From NCBI GenBank assembly GCA_024234395.1, contig JACKOH010000003.1:62001-126000 (forward strand): DNA of 64,000 bases, in the 5' to 3' direction. The first letter of the stretch is position 1. Every line of letters begins with the position of its first letter. This DNA is from Pseudomonadales bacterium (GTDB taxonomy: Bacteria > Pseudomonadota > Gammaproteobacteria > Pseudomonadales > Pseudohongiellaceae). The position numbers were made by a program, and so were the translations under genes. Shown here in pieces: positions 1 to 8,900 of this stretch. Under the pieces are notes generated by a model. It was not told the DNA's origin, ran no database searches, and saw only the letters and a list, made by a program, of their open reading frames with translations.

Positions 1-83
1 AGCAACGGCAGCAGAACGGCGAACTCGAGCAACGCCGCACCGCTTTGTAAAAAATTTCCTGCTCTGCGATCCGTTTTAGTCAT
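1..83 (-). CDS. TadE-like pilus assembly protein, N-terminal fragment cut by window edge
   Basis: Reading the minus strand from an ATG at 83 gives about 27 residues: a short basic head (MTKTDRRAGNF), then GAALLEFAVLLPL and the window edge. The G-A-A-L-x-E-F-A hydrophobic start is characteristic of TadE/TadG-like pseudopilins, in which the Glu lies at the start of the membrane helix. An alternative in-frame ATG lies at 104; neither has a strong ribosome binding site. The rest of the gene is outside the window. Family membership is inferred from this short motif only. Confidence 0.6.
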   Translation of the reverse strand, partial: MTKTDRRAGNFLQSGAALLEFAVLLPL

Positions 84-666
84 AGATTGAATATCGACTA
101 ACATTATGAAAACTGAGCCGAATAAGGGTCTTTCCCGGTGAAATGACGCTCAAATCTATCTCCAAAGCGCGATCTTGTCCAGATAGAGATTCAGTAACTC
201 TGACAATGCTGACAATCGAACAAACAGCGCTGGCAATCTGAATATCCACTTATTTCACTTTGCGCTGCCCCGGTTGTACCGTTAATAACAGGGATCCGCC
301 GATGCAATTCTGTTAACTTTAAACACGGCAGATTACATTGAATTCAGGCGTTAGCAGCCTGTTGAATCACTCTGCAGGGGTCTGTCGGGCACTGCTGCAT
401 GGCGTGCTCTGCGAATGGCATTGCCAGTACCGAGCGCGATAACAACGCCGCAGTGCCCGAAAGGCGCCGACGGGGTCATCAGATGAGTTACATAATCAAT
501 CAGAAGTTCCCAAACGCTTACTGGGCGAGCGTCTGCAAAGAAGCGCTACTCTGCCACCGGACTGGCGAGTCGTCTTGGTTGCCGCAATTACCTGTCGGTA
601 ATCGATACCGGTAGGTAATTGCGGCACCGCTTCTGATTTCAGATTTGTTACGGGTATCGGTGGTCT
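84..666. other. Non-coding stretch with one hairpin and a solo MITE end
   Basis: No convincing gene was found in 84-666. Around 354-372 the sequence contains AGCAGCCTGTTGAA, the terminal motif of the MITE-like repeat family found elsewhere in the window, but no complementary end nearby. A strong hairpin sits at 581-625, listed separately. Short open frames here have no recognisable protein features. Confidence 0.6.
581..625 (-). terminator. Strong hairpin downstream of the PEP-CTERM gene
   Basis: GCCGCAATTACCT (581-593) pairs with AGGTAATTGCGGC (613-625). Two wobble pairs and an inner CGGTA/TACCG stem make an almost uninterrupted 45-nt hairpin. It lies about 40 nt beyond the stop of the minus-strand PEP-CTERM gene. 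There is no U-tract on either strand, so it may stabilise a 3' end or be a repeat rather than a classical terminator. Confidence 0.4.
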
Positions 667-1419
667 CTAATTTACCGATAATACAGGAGATAACTTTCGC
701 AGGCGCAGACGCGGCGCCGATCTGAAAAGGCAAAGACTGGCTAAACCGCTGATGAAGAGCAGAAACAAACTGGGCTCAGGAATCGAAGTTGAGTCAGACG
801 CAGCGTTGTTGATTGCTACAAGCTGAAAATTGTCAAACGTCCATGCGCCACCGTTGACACTGGTGTTTTCGGTTGACAGCCTTACTCCGAGCGCAGTCCA
901 GTTATTGGCGATGGCATTATTCAGAATGCTGGTAATATCAAAACTGAAAGGTGTACCGATCGTCAGCCCAGTGGTGCTGAAATTGCCGATAGACGCCGTG
1001 GCCGAAGCCGCGTAATCCGAAACTTCCTCCAGATTATTGCCAGCATAGGCGACTATGTCGATTTGACCATCGAAAGGAAATTTATTGAAACCTCCAAATA
1101 ACCCATAACCTTGCGTGGTAAAGGTGAGGCTCACTGCGGTTGCCGCACTCTGGCCGGTAAGGTCAAATTCCGACAGGCCACGTACTTCCTCTGTTTCAAA
1201 GCTGCCAACCTCAGCAAAACCGGGACCGAAGATGTAGGCGTTTGAATCCGAATGAAAGTGCGTCCCTGTCCCTTGCGCACCTGGATCCGACCCAACTGTA
1301 AACGTGGTCCCGACAATTGGCGAAGCGCTGACAAAAGGCAGTACCAGCAGGCTGAAAACTGCTGCCAGCGTTGCTGCGACCTGTGCAGTGGCTAATTTTC
1401 CCAGTTTCTCGAAAGTCAC
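667..1419 (-). CDS. PEP-CTERM sorting domain-containing secreted protein
   Basis: A protein of about 250 residues. I chose the GTG at 1419 because an AGGGAGGGA ribosome binding site precedes it; an upstream ATG at 1476 would add 19 residues. An N-terminal signal peptide ends near FVSASP. The C-terminus has the PEP-CTERM tripartite signal: IPEPS, a hydrophobic stretch (LFLLFISGLASLCLF) and an Arg-rich tail. Proteins of this type are exported, processed by an exosortase and usually linked to exopolysaccharide or biofilm. The central region is Ser/Thr/Asn-rich and beta-like, with no domain I can name. The exosortase is not in this window. A strong hairpin follows the gene. Confidence 0.85.
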   Translation of the reverse strand: MTFEKLGKLATAQVAATLAAVFSLLVLPFVSASPIVGTTFTVGSDPGAQGTGTHFHSDSNAYIFGPGFAEVGSFETEEVRGLSEFDLTGQSAATAVSLTFTTQGYGLFGGFNKFPFDGQIDIVAYAGNNLEEVSDYAASATASIGNFSTTGLTIGTPFSFDITSILNNAIANNWTALGVRLSTENTSVNGGAWTFDNFQLVAINNAASDSTSIPEPSLFLLFISGLASLCLFRSAPRLRLRKLSPVLSVN

Positions 1420-1883
1420 TCTAATTCCCTCCCTGTGAACTTTCCATGCTGTTCGAGCTGTGCTGTTTCTAAGCACAGCGTGGATATGTAGTTAAAGCAA
1501 AAATCAAGCCATCAGCACATTTATTATTTTAAACAATAGGTTATGTAAGGTGAGGGATCTTTTTACCAGAGATTTGTAAATAATACTGACACGTCAATTG
1601 AGCCAGGCTTAAGCATGTAACACAAGGATCTCGATGACCTCTGGAGACGCTTGCTGAGAAGCCGTTTCAGCCTACATCGTGGTCCGTGGGAAATTGGATA
1701 TGTATCGAGAGTTTGCTCTCCCCATCGATCGGTTTTCCAAAAATCAATTTAAGTAAACTCTGATATTCCAAATAGATCTGCCAAAGTCGGCTCAACCTAC
1801 ATCGTCTACCGTTACCGCTTGAGTGCGATAGGAACCGGTACCATTGGAGCACGTTTTGATAGAGGCGGAAATAGAAATAGTAA
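1420..1883. other. AT-rich intergenic stretch, no gene recognised
   Basis: This should carry the promoter of the minus-strand PEP-CTERM gene at its left end. The remainder continues the degraded frame of the RAYT remnant through several stops and contains nothing else I recognise. Confidence 0.5.
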
Positions 1884-2200
1884 CCAAGTCAAGCAGGTAG
1901 CTGTCGTCGTCGCTTAGTATTGAACGGAACCGATTCCGAGAAACGTAGCCTGTGCGCCGACGACGGTGGTTACGGTAACCACCATACCCGTCCAGAACCG
2001 GCGCCATGAGTTTCGATAGAGGAAGTGGCTCTGCATGGACTAGCACCTGGTGGTGATTGGGCACCAAGGCCCAGGTCAGACACCGACATTGATTTTTGAC
2101 CACGCTCTTTCCAAGCCGGTCCGGGAATTCCTGCTAGTTGCAGGATCCCTCGAATATGTTTCGGCGTTCCAGGCCGTGCACTACCAGATTGCAGCACCCG
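1884..2200 (-). pseudogene. REP-associated tyrosine transposase (RAYT, Y1_Tnp) remnant
   Basis: The minus-strand translation contains CRCLTWALVPNHHQVLVHAE, then LSKLMAPVLDGYGGYRNH and FRSILSDDDSYLLDLV, which follow the conserved core of RAYT/IS200-like Y1 transposases (WALMPNHVHLL, LTGYAVxFNRRHRR, YKSILxxxDxYLLELV). Upstream in the same frame, VVHGLERRNIF resembles the RAYT N-terminus but is followed by an in-frame TAG. The HUH-region His-x-His reads His-His-Gln, so a metal ligand appears lost. Both ends are missing or degraded. Such transposases mobilise or maintain REP repeats. Confidence 0.6.
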
Positions 2201-2251
2201 CCCAAATTATGTAATCGGCACATCCCTGGCATAAAGAAAAGCTAGATCTAC

Positions 2252-2281
2252 TGCCTGTGGAAAAACCCTCAGCTGGCTGCC
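2252..2281. repeat. Partial copy of the MITE-like repeat
   Basis: The segment CCTGTGGAAAAACCCTCAGC followed by TGGCTGCC closely matches the left end of the full repeat at 6874-7017 (CCTGCTGATAAACTCTCAGC then TGGCTGCT). No matching right end lies nearby, so this is a solo end or truncated copy. Confidence 0.45.
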
Positions 2282-2320
2282 GGACCAGTCAACTCAGCTA
2301 GAATTCCGCGCGTTAAATTG

Positions 2321-2384
2321 TTAAGTAGTTAAGTAGTTAAGTAGTTAAGTAGTTAAGTAGTTAAGTAGTTAAGTCGTTAAGTCG
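2321..2384 (+). repeat. 8-bp tandem repeat, eight copies
   Basis: Six perfect TTAAGTAG units followed by two TTAAGTCG units, head to tail, ending exactly where a GTG-initiated reading frame begins and about 40 bp before the preferred ATG of the following decayed gene. The unit length is not a multiple of three, but it carries stop codons, so copy-number change would alter promoter or leader spacing rather than a translated tract. Simple tandem arrays of this kind commonly vary in copy number by slippage. Confidence 0.95.
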
Positions 2385-3074
2385 TGAGTGTCCCGTACCA
2401 GATCGGAGATTACGCCTTGAAAATGTCATCCGTTGTGCTGCTAATAATATCCCTGTTTGCTATTCAGGTTGCTTCCGCACAAATTCCACGTTCGGGGATT
2501 GTTAGAGATGGATACGAAGGCGCAGAGCTGCCTGGTGTCGCGGTCCTGGTTAAAGGCACAGATACGGGAACGGTCACTGATCTTGACGGCAGATACGAAA
2601 TCAACGCCGCAGCGGGTGATGTCCTGGTTTTTCAACTTGATGGGTTTTGTTTGTTTGAAGCAACAGTAGGTGGCTCACAGTTGATTGACGCGCGTCTCAA
2701 ACCCCAGTGTGAATGTTGAAGAGATTCTACCCAAAAGCAATTCGCCAATTCTTGATGCGCTGGTCGTAAAGAAAGTTACAGAACCAGGCGCGGTTGAGGG
2801 TGCGCCAGCCTGGAATTCAACGGATAAACTGAGCGCCCTGGTTCCAGCCACGGTGTTTTTTCTGGCATCACTGTTTGACCCTGTTAATGCCAATGGCGAC
2901 CCCCTGGCTGCACTTCAGGTGGCTCAGTTGAATGGTGCCACTTATGAATTTACTCAATATCCCAGCGGCCTCATTCTTGCTGTGGACATGGAACAGCAGA
3001 AACTGCTGCTCACAGGCGCCGGTGAATCGCCCCGGGTTTACCGGAGGGTCTAATTCTTGAGAGGATAGACCCCT

Positions 3075-3398
3075 ATGAAGAAAGGAACAAGATATTCACC
3101 AGAGTACCGAGAACGCGCTGTTCGGATGCTGTTTGAACAGCAGGATCAACACAGCTCGCAATGGGCAGCGATTAATTCAATAGCCGCAAAGGTTGGTTGT
3201 ACGCCTGAGACGTTACGTAAGTGGGTCAAGCAGGCAGAGATCGATCAAGGCAAGCGAGACGGCTTAACTAGCGCAGATCGAGATCGGCTTAAGGAACTGG
3301 AACGGGAAAACCGAGAGCTTAAGCAAGCCAACGAGATTTTGCGCAAGGCATCAGCTTTTTTCGCCCAGGCGGAGCTCGACCGCCGACCAAAGAAATGA
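3075..3398 (+). CDS. IS3-family transposase OrfA
   Basis: A 107-residue protein with an N-terminal helix-turn-helix of the transposase_8 type (RYSPEYRERAVRMLFE ... AAKVGCTPETLRKWVKQ) that binds the element's ends. A C-terminal leucine-zipper-like coiled coil (LKELERENRELKQANEILRK) mediates multimerisation with OrfAB. The stop overlaps the orfB start in ATGA. OrfB lies in the -1 frame, as usual for IS3 elements, where the active transposase is an OrfAB frameshift fusion. Intact, with typical length. Confidence 0.95.
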   Translation: MKKGTRYSPEYRERAVRMLFEQQDQHSSQWAAINSIAAKVGCTPETLRKWVKQAEIDQGKRDGLTSADRDRLKELERENRELKQANEILRKASAFFAQAELDRRPKK

Positions 3399-4303
3399 TT
3401 GCCTTTGTCGATGCTCACAAAGAACAGTACGGAATCGAGCCAATGTGTAAGCAGTTGCCGATAGCTGTCTCAACTTACTATGAGCATAAAGACCGGGAAT
3501 CTGATCCAGACAAAGAGTCCAACCTATCAATACGGGACCGTCACCTGAAGCCCGAGATCCAGCGCGTGTGGGACGAGAATCAGCAAGTGTATGGCGTCAG
3601 AAAGGTCTGGCGACAAATGAAGCGCGAGGGTTTCGTTATTGCCCGTTGCACGGTAGAACGATTGATGAAGCAGCTTGGTATCCAGGGTGTAAGCCGTGGT
3701 GGTGCCAAGTGCTGGACCACAATCAGCGATGACAGCCAGGACCGGCCCTCTGATCTGGTAAACCGTCAGTTCGTTGCTGAGCGGCCTAACCAGCTTTGGG
3801 TAGCGGACATTACGTTCGTAGCCACTTGGTCAGGGTTTGTCTATGTGGCGTTCGTGGTAGATGTCTATGCACGCGCTATCGTCGGCTGGAAGGTAAGCCG
3901 ATCACTTAAAACAGAACTGGTACTGGATGCCCTGGAACAAGCAATCTGGGCCAGGAAGGAGACTGACAACCTGATCCACCACAGCGACCGTGGCAGCCAG
4001 TACCTATCGATCCGTTACAGTGACCGCCTGGCAGAAGCCGGCATCGAATCCTCGGTCGGCTCTGTGGGTGACTCCTATGACAACGCGCTGGCCGAAACGA
4101 TCAATGGCCTCTACAAAACAGAGGTCATTCGCAATCCCAAACGGGGACCTTGGAAGACTATCGACGACGTGGAATACGCTACCCTGGAATGGGTCGAGTG
4201 GTTTAACAACAGGCGGCTGCTGGAACCGATTGGAAATATTCCGCCAGCGGAATACGAAAAGCAGTACTATGACAAAATTGAAGAGTCTGCCATGGCGGCA
4301 TGA
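3395..4303 (+). CDS. IS3-family transposase OrfB (DDE integrase domain)
   Basis: A 302-residue protein with an HTH_21-like N-terminal region (YGVRKVWRQMKREG) and an rve-type integrase core. The DDE residues can be seen: Asp in LWVADITFV, Asp in HHSDRGSQY, and Glu in ALAETINGLYKTE. It catalyses strand transfer in copy-out/paste-in transposition. The start ATG overlaps the orfA stop by 4 nt, and fusion to OrfA by -1 frameshifting is expected. No stops or frameshifts interrupt it, so the element may still be active. Confidence 0.95.
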   Translation: MIAFVDAHKEQYGIEPMCKQLPIAVSTYYEHKDRESDPDKESNLSIRDRHLKPEIQRVWDENQQVYGVRKVWRQMKREGFVIARCTVERLMKQLGIQGVSRGGAKCWTTISDDSQDRPSDLVNRQFVAERPNQLWVADITFVATWSGFVYVAFVVDVYARAIVGWKVSRSLKTELVLDALEQAIWARKETDNLIHHSDRGSQYLSIRYSDRLAEAGIESSVGSVGDSYDNALAETINGLYKTEVIRNPKRGPWKTIDDVEYATLEWVEWFNNRRLLEPIGNIPPAEYEKQYYDKIEESAMAA

Positions 4304-5132
4304 CTCAAACTAAACGCCCTCCGATTTTCCCGGGGCAATTCACCGGGAACGGCAGGACGATTACCAACTTAGGCGATATCTCAGCTCTGCTACTGGACTT
4401 GAATATTCCCGACAAGGCGTTGCTGGCAGGATCTCAGGACGAAAAGGTACCCTGGATTGATCTTATACCCGAACTGAACCAGCCCGTTCTGTTTCGAAAT
4501 ACCTATTTCAATCTGGCCCAGACGCCCCCTGAAATTCAGACCATACTGGTGGAGGAGACAGTTAGTGCCAGGGATGAAAACAGCGAGACCCGTTTGCGCA
4601 CAGAAATTGCCGAATTCAGTGGCGTGACCCAGAGAGCCGATTCTGTCGAGGCGTACTTCTTTACTTCAGACGGCTCAGCCCGTTTTCTGCAGCGCATTGA
4701 GAAAAGTGTGGAATCTACATAGACGAAGAACTGGTCCAGGCTTATACAGAGTCCAACATTGCCGAGAAGCCCCTGCTTACCCAGATTGAAGCCAACGTCA
4801 GAACCGGCGCAGTAGTATTGAGTACCGGTGCGCAGTACACGCAGGTGCGGGAATTCACTGTACCCAATCCTGGGATTACGCAGGACACGCTGCAATTCAA
4901 ACCCAAGCTGACTATTACACTGAGTATTGAGGCACAGTAAGACACTGAAGATCCGCAACGTACCGGCGTGGAATTCATCGAAGTGAGCCTGGACGGAATT
5001 ACGCATCAGATTATTGACAGGGAGTCCGGGCAACAGGTACAACTCCACAACTACAGATATCAATTTGAGGACTTCGATCTGGATAAGGATGGCTCACTGC
5101 TTAGGATGGACAGTTTTATTTTAACTTACTGA

Positions 5133-5558
5133 GTAATTCACGTAACAAGGGATATTCTCAACTTTACAGTCGGGATCGGGGAAGCTGAAGTAAGCACTTT
5201 CCACCAGGCATTGACCTTACTTGATCCAATGCGAAACTGCCTGGCGAGATCGCCGCATTCGTTCGGCGAGCTTGGTTGTTGTCAGCCCAAGTCCATGCGT
5301 TCCCCAAAGGCAATCCAGTGCTATCGTCATTAATCAATAGTTGCTTCGCACTCTTCTTCAGAAACCTGTTATTTTACTTCACAGAGTGCACAGGAATAAC
5401 GATTCAACCAGTCGAGCGTCCATCTTGCATGGACTGGCAATCGTAGTACTGATGCCAATCAGACCGTCCCCAAAAAAAGCTCCATATTGTATCTGTGAAA
5501 GACTGTAAATGTAACGCGACGACAAAGATCCTGAAGGCTCCAGGCCTGGCAGAAGGAA
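5133..5558. other. Intergenic stretch, nothing recognised
   Basis: Between the end of the decayed gene and the end of the minus-strand AAA+ ATPase no supported gene, hairpin-plus-U terminator or repeat is seen. Confidence 0.5.
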
Positions 5559-6842
5559 TTATTCTGAATCGTTCGAAACGGCCATCGTACGCGTAAAGTA
5601 TTGATTAACGGCCCGCTGAAGATTATCCCGATTAATCAACAGCGGCGAGCCGTCATAAGTACTGATGGCGCGAACAATGTCCACGATGTCGGCGGGATAA
5701 CAAGCTCTGAGTATACCGTTGCCCGACTTCAGACACAGCTCCCGCAAGGTGCTTGTGCTTCCCTGTTCAACAGGTATCCCCAGTTTATTCACAATGTCGC
5801 GAAATATCTGGTCAAAATCCTCCAGGCTGACTGATTCCACATAGATTTTGTTCTGTATACGCCGCAGAAATGCCTCGTCCGTCAACTCGGTGGGATCGAG
5901 ATTTGTTGAAAAAACCACAATCATCTCAAAGGGTAATGCGAACTTCATTCCATAGCGAAGCGTCAGATAGTCGATTCGGCTGTCCAGTGGCACGATCCAT
6001 CGGTTGAGCAAATAATGTGGAGAAACAATTTGTCTTCCAAAATCGTCAATTACCAGAACACCATTATTCGCTTTCATCTGCAACGGCGCCGCGTAGGTCT
6101 TGGAGCTCTCTTCCATTTCAAGATCAAGCATTTTCTGCTCAAGTTCTCCTCCAACGAAGACTCTTGGTCGTTTGCATCGGACCCACCGCGCGTCATCAGG
6201 ATTATCCATGTCATCGACGGCTTCGTGAATCGAAGGGTCATAGACAACGATGATCTGACTGTCGAATTCCACCGCATAGGGGATCAGGACGGTGTCGTCG
6301 AAAATTCTGCCGAGACGTGTGGCAATACTGGTCTTCCCGTTGCCTGTTGGTCCATACAGGAAAATTGCCTTGTTTGAGATTAAGGCCGGGCCAAGCTGGT
6401 CTAGCAATTTGTCAGTGAGCACAAGGTCGGAAAAAGTCCGCTTCAGGTATTCGCGATTAAAGGTAAGTCGTGGCGCCTGGGATCGAACTACACGAAAGTA
6501 GGTTTCCACCGATACAGGAACGGGTCCAGAATATGAGCAGATGTCGAATCGCTCACTCGCCAGGTGGCGCCCCTTTGCGGTAAGCGTGAATCGGTAATCA
6601 TTTCCATTCATGCCCGTGACTTCAAAAAGTTGTCGCTCCCTGAGACGATGAAAAACAATCATCAGCACTCCGAAGGGAAGCTTCAGGGATTCGCTCAACG
6701 AATTGATGTTGCAGTAGGTGCGGGTGTAAAGATGACGGAGGATGATGTCCTCCACCAGCGGTAAAGGAACGTCCACCTCCTCAATGGATTGAGGAGACCT
6801 GGGCACGTATGATTCATCGACGATGGTCGAATCCTGTGTCAT
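5559..6842 (-). CDS. AAA+ family ATPase with N-terminal winged-helix-like region
   Basis: A 427-residue cytoplasmic protein. Residues about 25-100 look like a winged helix (IILRHLYTRTYCNINSLSES ... FTLTAKG). The ATPase domain follows, with Walker A GPTGNGKTS at about 164-172, Walker B VLVIDDFG at about 262-269, a sensor-1 Asn in VVFSTNLDP (about 314) and an arginine pair in EAFLRRI. It would couple ATP hydrolysis to remodelling of a partner; the partner is unknown. No signal peptide or membrane segment. A TadE-like gene lies at the left edge, but there is no direct linkage to it. Downstream on the same strand is a MITE copy and then the matrixin gene, so it is probably transcribed alone. Confidence 0.75.
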   Translation of the reverse strand: MTQDSTIVDESYVPRSPQSIEEVDVPLPLVEDIILRHLYTRTYCNINSLSESLKLPFGVLMIVFHRLRERQLFEVTGMNGNDYRFTLTAKGRHLASERFDICSYSGPVPVSVETYFRVVRSQAPRLTFNREYLKRTFSDLVLTDKLLDQLGPALISNKAIFLYGPTGNGKTSIATRLGRIFDDTVLIPYAVEFDSQIIVVYDPSIHEAVDDMDNPDDARWVRCKRPRVFVGGELEQKMLDLEMEESSKTYAAPLQMKANNGVLVIDDFGRQIVSPHYLLNRWIVPLDSRIDYLTLRYGMKFALPFEMIVVFSTNLDPTELTDEAFLRRIQNKIYVESVSLEDFDQIFRDIVNKLGIPVEQGSTSTLRELCLKSGNGILRACYPADIVDIVRAISTYDGSPLLINRDNLQRAVNQYFTRTMAVSNDSE

Positions 6843-6873
6843 CGGGAAATAGTCTTTATTGATGTCTATTCTT

Positions 6874-7017
6874 AGCAGCCTGCTGATAAACTCTCAGCTG
6901 GCTGCTATACGGAGTTAAGATCCGGCTCAAAAAGCTCTTTTACAATGTGTAATGCGCGTTTTTCGCCAGATTCTTACTTGCCTAGTACTCACCTGAGAAT
7001 TTTTCAACAGGCTGTTA
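6874..7017. repeat. MITE-like repeat, full copy 1 (~144 bp)
   Basis: The left end AGCAGCCTGCTGATAAA and the right end TTTTTCAACAGGCTGTTA are imperfect inverted repeats. The inner part carries the family's Cys-free, non-coding palindrome core, here GATCCGGCTC ... GCCAGATTC. Read on the minus strand, its first 60 nt match the left 60 nt of the copy at 35337-35480 nearly base for base. It lies between two minus-strand genes (AAA+ ATPase and matrixin) and could form a hairpin in a read-through transcript. No transposase is encoded. Confidence 0.8.
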
Positions 7018-7025
7018 ATTGTTGC

Positions 7026-8900
7026 TCAGGTTTCCAGTGGCTCCATTCTGATAACTCGTAAGTAAACGTTTAGGGTGTCAAATAACTCGAATTCGATGCG
7101 AAAGACATCATTGTTGATTTGCAGAATGTCCTGGTAAATTCCTGTTGTCATTTCAATTGAACCGCTGCAATCCGGATACTCCCCATTCTCATTCAAGGCT
7201 TCAGTTCTATTGAATGTCTTAATTTTGGCAATGCCAATAACTGCCTGCTCAATGTCTATGACTTCAAATGCAATATCATACTTCTCAATACCATTGAATG
7301 AACTCTGTTCGCCATCCGCCAGGATTCTCAAACACGAATAAATCAGTCCATCGTCAAAATTGAACATGCCGATATTGTTAAACTCTAACTCCAATGCGGG
7401 ATCGGGCATTACCCCGCTAAAAGGCGCTGGCCAGCCTTCTTCGAGTGGCGGTGGTAATACAGTAACGAGTGCGGAATCAGTAGCTGAGTCACCATCCAGG
7501 TCTCTGATCCTGATAGTCACCGACGTAATTCCATCGCTGATGAATACGCTCATAGAAGAGTCGGTAGCGACTACCTGGTCGGCTACCAGCCATTCTATCG
7601 ATGTAATCGCACTATCCGTTTCAGTAATTTCTGCCGACAAAGAGACTATTTCACCAGCAAACCCGTCACTATCAGATAAAGTACGGTCGCCTCCAATTAT
7701 ATTGACGATTGGCGGCTGTCCGGGTGCTTCGACAACGATTACCGTACTTGTCACTGAAACAGCCCCGTCGTTATCTGAGGCTCTGAATGTGATCCCTGTT
7801 TGACCGTCCGGGAGAGCGATTTCCACAGCGAGACCTGTCGCCACAACTTTAGAGTTTATCAGCCATTCCGTAGATTCTATCGACCCGTCGCTATCTGTTG
7901 CTGTAGCAGTCAGAGTTATTGACTCACCTGGAAGCCCGTCGCTATCCGGTATGGTCCTTTTTCCACCTACAATGCTGACTACGGGTGCTTCATATGAATT
8001 GGGATCACCAAAAACCGCAGTCAAGGCAAGGTCTTCTTGTAATGGGGCAAGATCCACCGTGGAGGTATTCGCAGAAAGCCCAACCCATTCTATCCAGCTC
8101 TCACCATCGTCTCCCACAGCCTGGATTGTCAACCTCAAGCCGTCCTGGATCGCAATTTCACAAGTGGTTTCGTAACAATCAAGAAACTCACCGTAGTTTG
8201 AATTGGAAATGAGTTCGGTGGAGAAAGTCTTAACGCTGGTGCCGTCCACAAAAGGCCTTACTACAATATGCCCTTTCCCCTCACGCTTCAGCGTCAGCAG
8301 ATGTGAATTGCTGCCATAGATTGCCACCAAAGGATCTATGTCATCCTGCTGGGGTAGAAACGTTTCATTATTGAATGCATACATCAGCGCGGAAGCATCA
8401 GAAGAATGAGTCAACCCCATGGCATGGCCAAGTTCATGCATCGCCACCCTTCTGAAATCTGTTGAAATTGGCCTGACGTAACCGTCGTATACGCTCCAAT
8501 TTACTTTGTCGTTGAATACGATGTCTGCTTTGGCGTAACTGTTGTCGCTGTAGTACCATTGCTGAGTGACTGCCAGCACTCCCGTGCCCCATTCATCGCC
8601 ACAAGAGTCCGGGCGGGTTTGCGCGGAGTTGGTTCCAAAACTTTCACAAAAACCACTGCCTGATTCTCGGACAGTACTGATCTTAAATTGTGTCGGCACA
8701 TCATTCCATCTCCTGGCGGCTTCTTCAAAAGTCTCTTTCCAGAAGTCATTAATGCCTTGCAAGTCATCTGTATAGAACGTTGTAGTTCCGCCGGGCCAGA
8801 ATCTTCCGCTTGCTTCACCGGCCTGTATGTTTAAGGAGACATTGAGGCTTACAGCAAGAACAAATGCCATTGAGACATAATTAAGTTTCCTCATACTCAC
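7026..8900 (-). CDS. Secreted matrixin-family zinc metalloprotease with two Ig/PKD-like repeats
   Basis: A 624-residue protein with an N-terminal signal peptide of about 28 residues. The catalytic domain (about 33-195) has the metzincin zinc motif HELGHAMGLTH at 155-165 (three His ligands plus catalytic Glu) and a Met-turn in SALMYAF (Met about 173). Two repeats of about 90 residues follow, each starting with VVSIVGGKRTIPDSDG or VNIIGGDRTLSDSDG, with beta-sandwich PKD/Ig-like character. A C-terminal domain of about 120 residues is unrecognised. It should act outside the cytoplasm on protein substrates. Its ATG overlaps the stop of the upstream gene by 4 nt, indicating translational coupling. 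No obvious cysteine-switch propeptide is seen. Confidence 0.9.
   Translation of the reverse strand: MSMRKLNYVSMAFVLAVSLNVSLNIQAGEASGRFWPGGTTTFYTDDLQGINDFWKETFEEAARRWNDVPTQFKISTVRESGSGFCESFGTNSAQTRPDSCGDEWGTGVLAVTQQWYYSDNSYAKADIVFNDKVNWSVYDGYVRPISTDFRRVAMHELGHAMGLTHSSDASALMYAFNNETFLPQQDDIDPLVAIYGSNSHLLTLKREGKGHIVVRPFVDGTSVKTFSTELISNSNYGEFLDCYETTCEIAIQDGLRLTIQAVGDDGESWIEWVGLSANTSTVDLAPLQEDLALTAVFGDPNSYEAPVVSIVGGKRTIPDSDGLPGESITLTATATDSDGSIESTEWLINSKVVATGLAVEIALPDGQTGITFRASDNDGAVSVTSTVIVVEAPGQPPIVNIIGGDRTLSDSDGFAGEIVSLSAEITETDSAITSIEWLVADQVVATDSSMSVFISDGITSVTIRIRDLDGDSATDSALVTVLPPPLEEGWPAPFSGVMPDPALELEFNNIGMFNFDDGLIYSCLRILADGEQSSFNGIEKYDIAFEVIDIEQAVIGIAKIKTFNRTEALNENGEYPDCSGSIEMTTGIYQDILQINNDVFRIEFELFDTLNVYLRVIRMEPLET

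Larger units (their letters stand above)
3023..4342 (+). mobile_element. Complete IS3-family insertion sequence (IS51-like), 1320 bp
   Basis: Terminal inverted repeats are visible: the left end from 3023 reads TGAATCGCCCCGGG then CGGAGGG, and the right end on the opposite strand from 4342 reads TGAATTGCCCCGGG then CGGAGGG. Both ends are flanked by CCGG (3019-3022 and 4343-4346), read as a 4-bp target duplication, although a palindromic CCGG could also belong to the repeats. The element contains intact overlapping orfA and orfB. The TIR sequence and orfA/orfB type suggest the IS51 subgroup, an assignment from memory. It sits inside the decayed gene 2423-5132. Confidence 0.9.
2423..5132 (+). 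pseudogene. Decayed secreted protein with N-terminal carboxypeptidase-regulatory-like domain, split by IS3 element
   Basis: The N-terminus has a signal peptide (MSSVVLLIISLFAIQVASA) and a carboxypeptidase-regulatory-like domain (LPGVAVLVKGTDTGTVTDLD, then GRYEINA), as at the N-terminus of SusC/TonB-dependent receptors. Near 2700-2720 the frame shifts and continues as SVNVEEILPKSNSP to the IS boundary at 3022. Removing the IS and one CCGG copy restores an open frame directly into GNGRTITNLGDISALLLDLN after 4346. A further frameshift near 4705 leads into a last segment broken by TAA at 4938-4940 and ending at 5130-5132. The restored protein would be about 460 residues, too short for a TonB receptor; its C-terminal part is unrecognised. 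At least two frameshifts, one nonsense codon and one insertion make it non-functional. Confidence 0.75.

Noticed and set aside
2321..2384. CRISPR-like array
   Set aside because: Eight-base units without spacers; a simple tandem repeat.
2384..2719. TonB-dependent receptor (SusC-type) gene
   Set aside because: The N-terminal regulatory-like domain fits, but the restored sequence is too short and has no plug or barrel motifs.
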